NCBI GenBank assembly: GCA_023135025.1
Contig: JAGLTY010000038.1
Span: forward strand, 1 to 10,809
Length of the DNA: 10,809 bases
Source: Bacteroidales bacterium
GTDB taxonomy: Bacteria; Bacteroidota; Bacteroidia; Bacteroidales; GCA-2748055
Direction of reading: 5' to 3'
Under the pieces are notes generated by a model. That model did not search any database. It was not told the DNA's origin and saw only the letters and a program-made list of their open reading frames with translations. Numbering within the stretch: the first letter of the stretch is position 1; every line of letters starts with the position of its first letter. Shown one piece after another: positions 1 through 6,781 of the stretch. Made by a program: the position numbers and the translations under genes.

Positions 1-1295
1 AATTGGTGCTGCGGACGCCGGTCATCCTCCTTCCACCCCTGGGCATGGGAATCGCTGGAGGGACCCTGGCTGAACTCCAGCAAACCGGTCTCCTCATCTT
101 TAGAGAGATACTGCCAGTGCCTGTCACCATTCACCACAAAAACGGAATGCTCTGCCAGGAACGCACGCAGCCATTTTCCTTCTGTTTCAAAGGCTTTGTT
201 GGCATGGTTGTCGTTCTTTCCACTGCTTCGGTCCGGCCCCACAACGGGTGTTGGAGAGAGCAGCACCTTGAATGTGGCATCCGATCGTTCTACACTATTT
301 ACAAACCACTCCTTCTGCTCCTCCCCCCAAATGGTTTTATCAGGTCCGTCGGGCATCCAGTTATCGCTCCTGAACTCCCTTCCTTCCACAATCCATACCT
401 GGAGATCTTTTCCCCATCGAAAGGTGCGGTAGGGCTTTCCCTCCAGGGGAACCTGCTCATACCAGATTGCCAGTCCGTCCTGAAAGCTCAGTTCACCAAA
501 TGGTTTCATATGGGGTGATGCATCGTTATACATCATGTCGTGATCGTCCTTCTGCTGGTAGATAGGGGTTTGGGCATAGAACTCCCGTATGGAGGGCCAG
601 GAGTTGTTTGCGTGCCATTTATGCCTGGCCAACTCCACGCTGCCGGCCATGGGACCGGGCTTATCGTAATAGACATAATCACCTGTCTGACAATGAAAGT
701 CGGGACGAAGTTTGATCATGCTGTCATAGATCTTAAATCCCCTTTCAGGATCATCAAAATCCCAGAAATACTGGCAGGAGGTAGAGGTAAAGGTAACAGG
801 GAACGCCTCCTCCTCGAAAGGTGCAGTCCTGAAATGGCCGGAAATCTCAAACACCGGTGAATCGCTATCCTTTCTACCCTGAACCTTCACTCTATAGAGC
901 GTATTGGGCGACAGTCCAACGATTCGTTTTTTATAAGTGTAGTCTTTGTAGACTGAGACAAACTCCCAATCGGTAGATGTAACATTTGATCCGGCCGACA
1001 GTTGAACCCTTACCTGTCCGAAAGCTCCTGTAACGGCGCCATCCATCTCATCTACCGGCATGGTATCGTCAAAACCCACCGGACTTTTGAATGGGGGAGC
1101 TTTACGCTTATGGCGGACCGGAACAGGGTGCTCCTGTCCACAAAGCCGGGTCCAGATAAACGCAGAGCTATCCGTAACCTCTCCCACCTTAAAACCGGTG
1201 GTGAAAAAAAGGGTATTTGATCCCTGGGCATTTCCATATTGAAGCAGGAGTAATACCAACAGAGATAACGTGAACAATCTCCTTAATACCATCAT
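1..1295 (-). CDS. phoD: PhoD-like secreted phosphatase/phosphodiesterase (3' end outside window)
   Basis: Reading the minus strand from the ATG at 1295 gives 431 residues open to the window edge, so the C-terminus is missing. Residues 1-24 are a signal peptide (MMVLRR, a leucine-rich core, then GNAQG), so the enzyme is exported. Residues ~27-156 look like the N-terminal Fn3-like domain common in PhoD proteins. The metallophosphatase domain follows with the family's metal-site motifs in order: TSTSCQ (Cys174), GDYVYY (Asp206, Tyr209), DDHD (250-253), PTPVVGPDR (349-356) and VVNGDRHW (387-394). In characterised PhoD, Cys, Asp and Tyr at such positions bind Fe and Ca at the active site and the enzyme cleaves phosphate mono/diesters; the substrate here is unknown. 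A second ATG lies at 1292, and the choice hardly matters. The gene sits 26 bp downstream of the isoaspartyl peptidase gene and is probably cotranscribed with it. Confidence is high for the family and lower for the exact activity. Confidence 0.88.
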   Translation of the reverse strand, partial: MMVLRRLFTLSLLVLLLLQYGNAQGSNTLFFTTGFKVGEVTDSSAFIWTRLCGQEHPVPVRHKRKAPPFKSPVGFDDTMPVDEMDGAVTGAFGQVRVQLSAGSNVTSTDWEFVSVYKDYTYKKRIVGLSPNTLYRVKVQGRKDSDSPVFEISGHFRTAPFEEEAFPVTFTSTSCQYFWDFDDPERGFKIYDSMIKLRPDFHCQTGDYVYYDKPGPMAGSVELARHKWHANNSWPSIREFYAQTPIYQQKDDHDMMYNDASPHMKPFGELSFQDGLAIWYEQVPLEGKPYRTFRWGKDLQVWIVEGREFRSDNWMPDGPDKTIWGEEQKEWFVNSVERSDATFKVLLSPTPVVGPDRSSGKNDNHANKAFETEGKWLRAFLAEHSVFVVNGDRHWQYLSKDEETGLLEFSQGPSSDSHAQGWKEDDRRPQHQ

Positions 1296-1321
1296 CTTAC
1301 AAGGTTAAATCAAAGTAATGT

Positions 1322-2320
1322 TTACTTAAAAATAGCAACTACCCTCTCCCCTTCCGAATTCCCGTAGGCCCTGAACATACCGCTGGTATTGGTTACCATA
1401 GCCGGACGTCCATAGCTGTCAAGACAGATCACACCCCCTTCACCGCCAGCCTCTGCCAATGTTTTTTCAACCACCTCTCTGGCGGCACTCTCCACATCGT
1501 ACCCTTTATACTCCATCAGCACCGATATCTGGTGTGCCACGGTCCACCGGATAAAGTACTCCCCATGACCTGTACCTGATACCCCACAGGTGGCATTGTT
1601 GGCATAGGTTCCTGCACCGATAATGGGTGAATCGCCGATGCGCCCATATTTCTTATTGGTCATTCCGCCTGTGGAGGTGCCTGCACAGAGGTTACCTGCT
1701 TTATCAAGTGCCACGCAACCTACAGTACCATGTTTATCTTTAGCGATCGCCTTCTGGTAGGACTTAAAACGGCGTTCCGTATAGAAGTAAGAAGGATCTA
1801 CAATCTCCAGTCCCACCTCTTCGGCAAAAACCGATGCTCCTTTACCGGCCATCATCACATGTTCCGATTGCTCCATCACTGCCCTGGCTGCCGAAATGGG
1901 GTGTTTGATATTGGTAACCCCTGCCACTGCACCTGCATTGAGGTCCTGGCCGGACATAATGGAGGCATCCAGCTCATTTTTCCCTTCACTGGTAAAAACA
2001 GCCCCTTTCCCTGCATTGAAGAGCGGATTATCCTCCATACAGCGGATCACCACCTCCACGGCATCGATACTGGTACCATCCTCCTTTAAAACATCCAGGC
2101 CCAGCTGCAGTGCGCTGTCCAGCACATGCTTATACCTGTTCTGCAACTCTTCAGGCACGCTCTGGAAGTTCATATTGCCGGCACCACCATGCAGTACCAG
2201 TGCATATTCATAAGGTTCCGGAGAGCTTTTTTCACTGGATGAGCTGTCTGCCGGAGCATTGCATGCTGATACAAGGATTACCAGAAGGGCAATGATTGAT
2301 GGTAAGGGTCGATGGGTCAT
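1322..2320 (-). CDS. Isoaspartyl peptidase / L-asparaginase (Ntn hydrolase), predicted lipoprotein
   Basis: A 332-residue plant-type asparaginase (peptidase T2 family). These enzymes self-cleave to alpha and beta chains; the new N-terminal Thr then hydrolyses beta-aspartyl dipeptides and L-asparagine. Seen here: VLHGGAG (42-48), NPLFNAGKGAVF (98-109), the cleavage site HGTVG with Thr199 as predicted nucleophile, the substrate loop GGMTNKKYGRIGDSP (218-232), and SGTGHGEYFIR (248-258). Residues 5-20 form a lipoprotein signal ending LVSAC (Cys20), followed by a Ser/Glu-rich tether, so the enzyme should be anchored outside the cytoplasm. The ATG at 2320 was chosen over an in-frame TTG at 2350 because it puts the signal peptide at the N-terminus with normal length. 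It is the first gene of a likely two-gene unit with the PhoD-like gene, and diverges from the orphan lipoprotein gene. The glycosylasparaginase branch of the family is the main alternative reading. Confidence 0.93.
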   Translation of the reverse strand: MTHRPLPSIIALLVILVSACNAPADSSSSEKSSPEPYEYALVLHGGAGNMNFQSVPEELQNRYKHVLDSALQLGLDVLKEDGTSIDAVEVVIRCMEDNPLFNAGKGAVFTSEGKNELDASIMSGQDLNAGAVAGVTNIKHPISAARAVMEQSEHVMMAGKGASVFAEEVGLEIVDPSYFYTERRFKSYQKAIAKDKHGTVGCVALDKAGNLCAGTSTGGMTNKKYGRIGDSPIIGAGTYANNATCGVSGTGHGEYFIRWTVAHQISVLMEYKGYDVESAAREVVEKTLAEAGGEGGVICLDSYGRPAMVTNTSGMFRAYGNSEGERVVAIFK

Positions 2321-2361
2321 AATTGGAATAAACTTGGTATAATACAACAATTTCCAAATTA

Positions 2362-2369
2362 CAAAAATA
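2362..2369 (-). promoter_or_regulatory. Candidate Bacteroidota -7 promoter element for the isoaspartyl peptidase gene
   Basis: On the minus strand this reads TATTTTTG, an exact match to the TAnnTTTG -7 consensus of the Bacteroidota housekeeping sigma factor. It would give a leader of roughly 35 nt before the ATG at 2320. A convincing -33 TTG/TTTG at the usual spacing was not found, and a second match, TAATTTTG, lies about 40 bp further upstream on the same strand. The surrounding 138-bp divergent intergenic region is very AT-rich, so a chance match is possible. No match was found on the plus strand ahead of the gene at 2459. Confidence 0.35.
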
Positions 2370-2458
2370 TGATTTCAAAAAACCACGTTTGCATGGCAAT
2401 ATTCATTCAAAATTAGCGTAAATTAAAGTGTACACACCTTGTCAACCATTCATTCTGT

Positions 2459-2956
2459 ATGAAATCGACCTTTTGTTTATTCGCATTTTTGCCATTTATA
2501 TTGGTTTCCTGTTCCGCATACAAAAAAGTATCATTAACCAATTTTGAGGAGTATCAGGTTCCCAAAAATAAAAGGGGAGATCTTCATTATGTTTTGAAGA
2601 CCCATAAGCTTCTTTATTCGGATATCGATAGAAGGTATAATATTCATAATTATATGGTCAATGAATCCACGCCTTATGAAAGCCACAGTGTCAACATAGA
2701 AGATAATATTGTTATTCCAACTGGCGCCTTTGGGGTTTGTGTCCATACCCATGATGATCACTTTATCATCGATTTTGGCAAAGGAGTATTGGTGCCATTT
2801 ATTCTATTAAATGATGATAACAGGGCAAAAGGCAAAATTGTAGTTGATGAAAGAACCTACAGCCTTGTAGTTAGTAATCGAAAATACCGTCTATTTTTTG
2901 ATGCCAGAGATCTTAACAGGTCAGCATCCAGGCGTACTGCAAGGAAAAAAGAATAA
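2459..2956 (+). CDS. Hypothetical lipoprotein, unknown function
   Basis: 165 residues, and I do not recognise the family. Residues 1-18 are a lipoprotein signal: one Lys, a hydrophobic stretch, then the lipobox LVSC with Cys18 as the lipidated residue. The mature part is predicted mostly beta: IVIPTGAFGVCV (84-95), then HFIIDFGKGVLVPFIL (101-116), then KIVVDERTYSLVV (126-138) and RKYRLFF (141-147). The C-terminal tail (150-165) is strongly basic (DLNRSASRRTARKKE). The alternating short strands suggest a small beta-barrel or sandwich facing the periplasm or outside, but this is inference. It is the only plus-strand gene in the window, sits alone between a divergent and a convergent gene, and is visibly richer in A/T, especially at third codon positions, than every neighbour. 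That fits either a recent acquisition or a poorly constrained orphan. The coding call rests on the intact signal peptide and the full-length open frame. Confidence 0.8.
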   Translation: MKSTFCLFAFLPFILVSCSAYKKVSLTNFEEYQVPKNKRGDLHYVLKTHKLLYSDIDRRYNIHNYMVNESTPYESHSVNIEDNIVIPTGAFGVCVHTHDDHFIIDFGKGVLVPFILLNDDNRAKGKIVVDERTYSLVVSNRKYRLFFDARDLNRSASRRTARKKE

Positions 2957-2959
2957 ACA

Positions 2960-2992
2960 ACACTCCCGGAATTATTAAAATTCCGGGAGTGT
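2960..2992 (-). terminator. Intrinsic terminator between convergent genes
   Basis: A perfect 14-bp inverted repeat (ACACTCCCGGAATT, 2960-2973, and its complement, 2979-2992) flanks a 5-nt loop. On the minus strand the hairpin is followed by a T-rich run (TTGTTTATTCTTTTTTCC), the pattern of a rho-independent terminator, so it should end the sigma-factor cassette that stops at 3020. On the plus strand the hairpin starts 4 bp after the stop of the lipoprotein gene, but GTAAGGAG follows rather than a T-tract. Termination in that direction would therefore be weaker, or the stem may mainly protect the mRNA 3' end. Confidence 0.85.
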
Positions 2993-3019
2993 GTAAGGAG
3001 TAATATCAGGATCGCTCCT

Positions 3020-4072
3020 CTATTCGATAGTGGAGTTCCCATATTTGGTGATTATATGGATGGTCGATTTGGTATTGGAACCCACATTGCCCCATACTCT
3101 TACATAGTTGTTCTTCTTGGTCTTGCTCAGGCGTCCGCCAGCAGAGAGATTGACATTTCCGTATTTGGCCTCTCCTTCAAACTTAAAGGAGGCTCCGGGC
3201 TCCAGCCCTATATGGATATTACCGTAGGAGAGCGCTGCATCTACCTCATCAAACCCATTGGTCAGGGTACCGATCTTTGCATTGGTATAAGCGGAGTGCA
3301 GGTTGAGGGTCTTGTTCAGTCTACCAAATTTCAGTCCTGAGTATTTCAGTTCTGCCACAAAACTGTCCACCTCATCAAAATAGTATTTATCGTACCTCCC
3401 TTCGGTAATGATTCCGCCGGCTTTCTCACCCAGCAGTTTGGAGTATATGCTCTCCACAAACAGCATATCCGAAACATTAATCTCCATATTGCTGTAGGCG
3501 ATCTCCAGATCAAGCCATTCTGCATCATCAATCACCCCGTCCGAGTAGGCCATATCAAGTACATTATAAGGCTTCACATTGCCTCTGGAGAGTGTTCCGG
3601 CCTTCAGGTTTCCATATTTCAGATCAACCTTCACCAGTCCGGTTGCCTCCTGGATAAACAGGTCACCATAGGAGCTTTCCATATCCAGGTTCACCCAGGC
3701 AGGTGCCTTGATGGTGATTTTAATGGAGGTTCTGACATTCTTCGACCAGCCATTCTCCATCTCGGTTACCAGGGAGATATTATTCCCCGATTTGCTGATA
3801 TGTATATCCACTTTCTTTAACGCCTCCTCTGCCCTGCTCTGTGAAGAGGCCTTTACCTCCACCACGGCAAGAATATCCACCACACTCTTATCCCAGGTGA
3901 TCAACTCCACATCCGAATACTTGGTATCGGTGTTCAGGGTAACCCCCTTACTGACATCATAGTTTTCGGTGTATTCTTTCCTCGCATCCTGTGCAGAAAG
4001 AGAAAAGCTTACTGTAACAATCAGGAGCAGTGACAGGAGCAAACTTTTCGATTTATATACTCTCTTTTTCAT
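3020..4072 (-). CDS. Exported DUF4097-like repeat protein (putative beta-solenoid)
   Basis: 350 residues with a clear signal peptide (MKKRVYKSKS, hydrophobic 11-26, cleavage near AQD at 27-29) and no lipobox. The mature protein resembles the DUF4097/DUF4098 'putative adhesin' proteins that often accompany ECF sigma genes in Bacteroidota. A unit of the form hydrophobic-x-Y-[SGTD]-[DNGK]-x-hydrophobic recurs with its Tyr at 52, 135, 153, 177, 193, 210, 227, 244, 262, 283, 304 and 344. Between 177 and 262 the spacing is 16-18 residues, close to one turn of a beta-helix. This suggests a stacked solenoid with a ladder of aromatic residues and small or Asn/Asp turns. The start overlaps the end of the upstream single-TM gene by 20 bp, implying translational coupling. 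It is the last gene of the cassette. Its role may be envelope sensing, scaffold or adhesin; none is shown by sequence. Confidence 0.85.
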   Translation of the reverse strand: MKKRVYKSKSLLLSLLLIVTVSFSLSAQDARKEYTENYDVSKGVTLNTDTKYSDVELITWDKSVVDILAVVEVKASSQSRAEEALKKVDIHISKSGNNISLVTEMENGWSKNVRTSIKITIKAPAWVNLDMESSYGDLFIQEATGLVKVDLKYGNLKAGTLSRGNVKPYNVLDMAYSDGVIDDAEWLDLEIAYSNMEINVSDMLFVESIYSKLLGEKAGGIITEGRYDKYYFDEVDSFVAELKYSGLKFGRLNKTLNLHSAYTNAKIGTLTNGFDEVDAALSYGNIHIGLEPGASFKFEGEAKYGNVNLSAGGRLSKTKKNNYVRVWGNVGSNTKSTIHIITKYGNSTIE

Positions 4073-4607
4073 GATTTTCAGATATTTCTGATTTAACTTG
4101 ATTCAATTGTGTAATTATCTGGTCCATCACCTCCAGTTTGAGCTGGTAGTGCCGGATCAGGGCGCTTACAACCCGGTCATCGTCCGGGTTGGCTTCAAGG
4201 TCTTTCATCAACTGCTGATGGTAGCTCTCCAGATCCTTCATTTCATTGAGCAGAAGAGCCTTCTCCTCCGCATCATCAAAATCAAAATCCCTGATCTCAT
4301 TATACCGTGCATCGACCTGGGAGGCATAATAGAAATCAGCTTCCATCACAGCTTCCGGGATCTCTTGCTGCGCCACCTTACTGCCACTTTTATCCTGTCT
4401 GACCAGCAGAATGGCAGAGGTGAGTATAATGGCCACCGATGCAGCCACCTGGATGGCATGCCTGAAACGGATCCTGCGAACCGGACCCCGCTTTGGCAGC
4501 CTCTCCAGCTTCTGCAGAAACCGCTCTTCATGTCCCTCTCGGGGCCGGTCGGAATCGAGCAGCAGCCTTTGCTCTTTGATCTGTTTTTCTATATCACTCA
4601 TGGTCAT
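4053..4607 (-). CDS. Single-TM protein, putative anti-sigma factor or membrane partner of the ECF sigma
   Basis: 184 residues. The N-terminal ~48 residues are charged and cytoplasmic in predicted topology, with a HEERFLQKLERLPKR stretch (26-40) like that of other Bacteroidota proteins encoded just after ECF sigma genes. One TM helix follows (about 51-69), then an acidic, helical and probably coiled-coil extracytoplasmic part (85-175, many Glu/Asp, Leu/Met and Gln). No zinc-binding anti-sigma (ZAS) HxxxCxxC motif is present, so if it binds the sigma factor it uses another fold. The gene overlaps the sigma gene by 14 bp (ATG at 4607, sigma stop at 4594-4596) and the next gene by 20 bp, so all three are almost certainly coupled. 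A second in-frame ATG at 4601 would also serve. The anti-sigma role is inferred from context and topology. Confidence 0.8.
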   Translation of the reverse strand: MTMSDIEKQIKEQRLLLDSDRPREGHEERFLQKLERLPKRGPVRRIRFRHAIQVAASVAIILTSAILLVRQDKSGSKVAQQEIPEAVMEADFYYASQVDARYNEIRDFDFDDAEEKALLLNEMKDLESYHQQLMKDLEANPDDDRVVSALIRHYQLKLEVMDQIITQLNQVKSEISENHEKESI

Positions 4608-5169
4608 CTTTATTTCTCTTTAACAGTTCGATCAATCTCTTTTTCGCCCTGTGGTATTGTGTCCTCGATGTGGCATTGGAAATATTCAGTATCGTGGAGA
4701 CCTCATCATGGTCGTATCCTTCCAGCAGGATAAGTGACAGTACGATCCTGTAGCCTTCCGGAAGGGCGTAGACCGCTTTCTTAATAGCGTCAGCCCTGTA
4801 TTCCACATCCACAGTGTCGGCTGGTTCCTCCACCATCTCTCCAATCTCTCCGGCCTCTTCCAGGGAGAGCTGTTCTCTCTTCAGCCGAAGAAAATCGAGG
4901 GCCTTGTTGATCATTATTCGCTTCAACCACGCCCCGAAACTCACCTCTTTCCTGTAGGTTTCCAGCTTTGTAAATGCCTTTAAGAACGCTTCCTGCATGA
5001 CATCTTCCGCGTCATCGGAATCCCCTACAATTCGCAGGGTAGTATTGTACATGGCTGCATGGTAGAGCCGGTACAGTTCAAACTGAGCTTTCTGATCCCC
5101 CCGTTTACAGGCCTCTACAAGATCCAGGTGCCTGGGTGTAAAGGTTTCAGATTTCCCATTTTCTGCCAC
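4594..5169 (-). CDS. RNA polymerase ECF-type sigma factor (sigma-70 family)
   Basis: 191 residues with the two-domain layout of ECF sigmas. Region 2 spans about 17-95, with DAEDVMQEAFLKAF (53-66) as the region 2.2 core helix and TYRKEVSFGAWLKRIMINKALDF as region 2.3/2.4 (71-93, the promoter -10 contact area). Region 4 spans about 125-185, with ALPEGYRIVLSLILLEGYDHDEV and a helix-turn-helix ending in RTQYHRAKKRLIELL (169-183). It directs RNA polymerase to a small set of promoters, usually for envelope functions. The start is GTG at 5169: an in-frame TAA lies about 24 bp upstream and the next Met is inside region 2, so the only other option would be an ATT. No Shine-Dalgarno is seen. The gene begins 50 bp after citF with no clear terminator between, so read-through from the metabolic operon is possible alongside its own promoter. 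Its target genes are unknown. Confidence 0.94.
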   Translation of the reverse strand: MAENGKSETFTPRHLDLVEACKRGDQKAQFELYRLYHAAMYNTTLRIVGDSDDAEDVMQEAFLKAFTKLETYRKEVSFGAWLKRIMINKALDFLRLKREQLSLEEAGEIGEMVEEPADTVDVEYRADAIKKAVYALPEGYRIVLSLILLEGYDHDEVSTILNISNATSRTQYHRAKKRLIELLKRNKDDHE

Positions 5170-5219
5170 AATGACGAAGGATTAATTGAAATGTTGCACG
5201 TAAGATATAAAAAAGCGAA

Positions 5220-6770
5220 TTATTGCCTTACCTGGCGGACCACATCGATCACTGTACCATCCACCCACTTGATGGCTGCCACCACCTTTTCGTCCAGCGC
5301 AGGTGGTGCAGGAATACCACAGATCCGGTCGGCCTCGGCCTTTAGCTCCTCCATGGTTTTAATGGGCAGTCCGCTGTTTTTGGTTAACTCAATCAGATCG
5401 GTACGTTTCGGATTGATGGCGATACCCCGTTCGGTCACCACCACATCAATCAGCTCACCGGGTCCGCACAGCGTAGTTACCTGCTTCCTTACCACCGGTA
5501 CCCGGTCCCTGAAAAGCGGGATGGGAAGGATCACCGTTTTGGAGAAGAGGCAGTTCTGCCACCCCCCGATACCGTGCAGCAGGTAGCCATCAGAATGGGT
5601 TACTACATTGGCATTGAACTCCAGGTCCACCTCGGTGGCCCCCAGAATCACCACATCCACCATTCCCGCGAAATTTCCCTTACCGTGGTAGTTATAACTG
5701 GTAAACGGACTGCTCCATACGTGACCCGGGTTTTCGGCCATGGAGCGCACCCCCTCCAGATCAAAGGTCTGTCCGTCCAGAATATAGTCGACCAGCCCCT
5801 CCTCCAGCATGGAAACCAGATATTTGTTGCTTCCCCCACGGGCAAACCGTGCCCGTATCCCCTCCTCTTTCATAATCTTGCGAAAATACTCCCCCACCGC
5901 CAGGGAGGTGCCGCCTGCACCCGACTGAAAGCTGAATCCGTCACGGATGATCCCGGCAGCGTGACAAAATTTTGCAGTAAGTTCGGCCAGCAGCAGGCGG
6001 TCGGGCGATTTGGTGATCTGAGTGGTCCCGGAGATGATCTTGGAAGGATCGCCCAGCTTCTCAACATGGACCACATAATCTACATGATTGCCCTGGATCT
6101 GCCAGGGAATACAGGGGAACGCCACCGGGTTGTCGGTGACCACAATCACCTTTTCGGCATACTCCGAATCGGCCAGGGCGAATCCCAGCAATCCACAGGC
6201 CGAATCGCCCGACAGGCCATTGGCATTTCCAAAGGGATCGGCTGCTGGTGCCCCGATCACGGCGATATCCACTTCTACCTCACCATCCTGAATGGCCTGG
6301 TACCTCCCGCCGTGGGAACGCAGCACACCGGTTCCCTCCATGCCACCCTCGGAAACAAAGCGGCCCAGGGGACCGTTCATGCTCCCTTCGATGCGCTGGA
6401 TGGTTCCATCCTGCAGATACTGAATCAGGTGCTCGTGACAGGGAAAGGAAGCTGATGGAAACCAGCGAAGCCCCTTCACCCCCATCTCTTTGACAATATC
6501 AAACACCCGGTTGGCCAGAAAGTCACCGTTTCGAAAGTGGTGGTGGGTGGAGATGGTCATCCCATCGCGCAGACCCGCTTTCTCAAGGGCCGTCCGAAGA
6601 TTTTTGACCAGCTTATTTCCATCGGCAGGATAGTCACTGCAACTGGCAATGGAGGGGGCATGTTTTTTTCCCTGGGGTTTATACTTGCCTACTCCCTGAA
6701 ATGCGATTGCTGCTTCCCCGTTAATCTCAGTGACAACCTTACGTCCGGCGGCATTGGTTATGGTTTTCAT
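5220..6770 (-). CDS. citF: Citrate lyase alpha subunit-type CoA/acyl-carrier transferase (CitF family)
   Basis: 516 residues, normal length for CitF (about 500-520). In citrate lyase this subunit swaps acetate on the acyl carrier protein for citrate, giving citryl-ACP for CitE. Family landmarks: STHHHFR (74-80), IEGSMNGPLGRFVSEG (127-142), FQSGAGGTSLA (281-291), VDYILDGQTFD (327-337), SSPFTSYNYHGKG (353-365) and the C-terminal VVVTERGIAINPKR (443-456). Positions 401-411 read IGGWQNCLFSK, where the enterobacterial proteins I recall have a GGHxDTAA-type sequence; this may mark a subfamily with another substrate. The gene follows the citDE fusion by 11 bp and is the last gene of the operon. The related citramalate lyase alpha subunit (mesaconate/citramalate branch of glutamate fermentation) has the same architecture and cannot be excluded. 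CitC, CitX and CitG, needed to activate the carrier, are not in the window. Confidence 0.9.
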   Translation of the reverse strand: MKTITNAAGRKVVTEINGEAAIAFQGVGKYKPQGKKHAPSIASCSDYPADGNKLVKNLRTALEKAGLRDGMTISTHHHFRNGDFLANRVFDIVKEMGVKGLRWFPSASFPCHEHLIQYLQDGTIQRIEGSMNGPLGRFVSEGGMEGTGVLRSHGGRYQAIQDGEVEVDIAVIGAPAADPFGNANGLSGDSACGLLGFALADSEYAEKVIVVTDNPVAFPCIPWQIQGNHVDYVVHVEKLGDPSKIISGTTQITKSPDRLLLAELTAKFCHAAGIIRDGFSFQSGAGGTSLAVGEYFRKIMKEEGIRARFARGGSNKYLVSMLEEGLVDYILDGQTFDLEGVRSMAENPGHVWSSPFTSYNYHGKGNFAGMVDVVILGATEVDLEFNANVVTHSDGYLLHGIGGWQNCLFSKTVILPIPLFRDRVPVVRKQVTTLCGPGELIDVVVTERGIAINPKRTDLIELTKNSGLPIKTMEELKAEADRICGIPAPPALDEKVVAAIKWVDGTVIDVVRQVRQ

Positions 6771-6781
6771 GCTGGTAACTT

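Noticed and set aside
3..518. Plus-strand open frame of 171 codons at the window start
   Set aside because: The opposite strand encodes the PhoD-like phosphatase with intact metal-site motifs across the same bases.
2321..2350. TTG start at 2350 adding 10 residues to the isoaspartyl peptidase
   Set aside because: The ATG at 2320 gives a standard lipoprotein signal peptide at the N-terminus, and the upstream ten residues add only a non-signal-like lead.
2428..2435. 8-bp palindrome GTGTACAC in the divergent intergenic region, considered as an operator
   Set aside because: Too short, no second copy or extension, and expected by chance in a region of this length.
5188..5226. Possible hairpin GTAAG...CTTAC with a T-run after citF, considered as a terminator
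   Set aside because: Only a 5-bp stem with a loop of over 20 nt; the geometry does not fit an intrinsic terminator.
5574..6455. 293-codon open frame on the plus strand opposite citF
   Set aside because: It lies wholly inside the clearly conserved citF gene on the other strand, shows no recognisable domain, and is explained by the codon bias of that gene.
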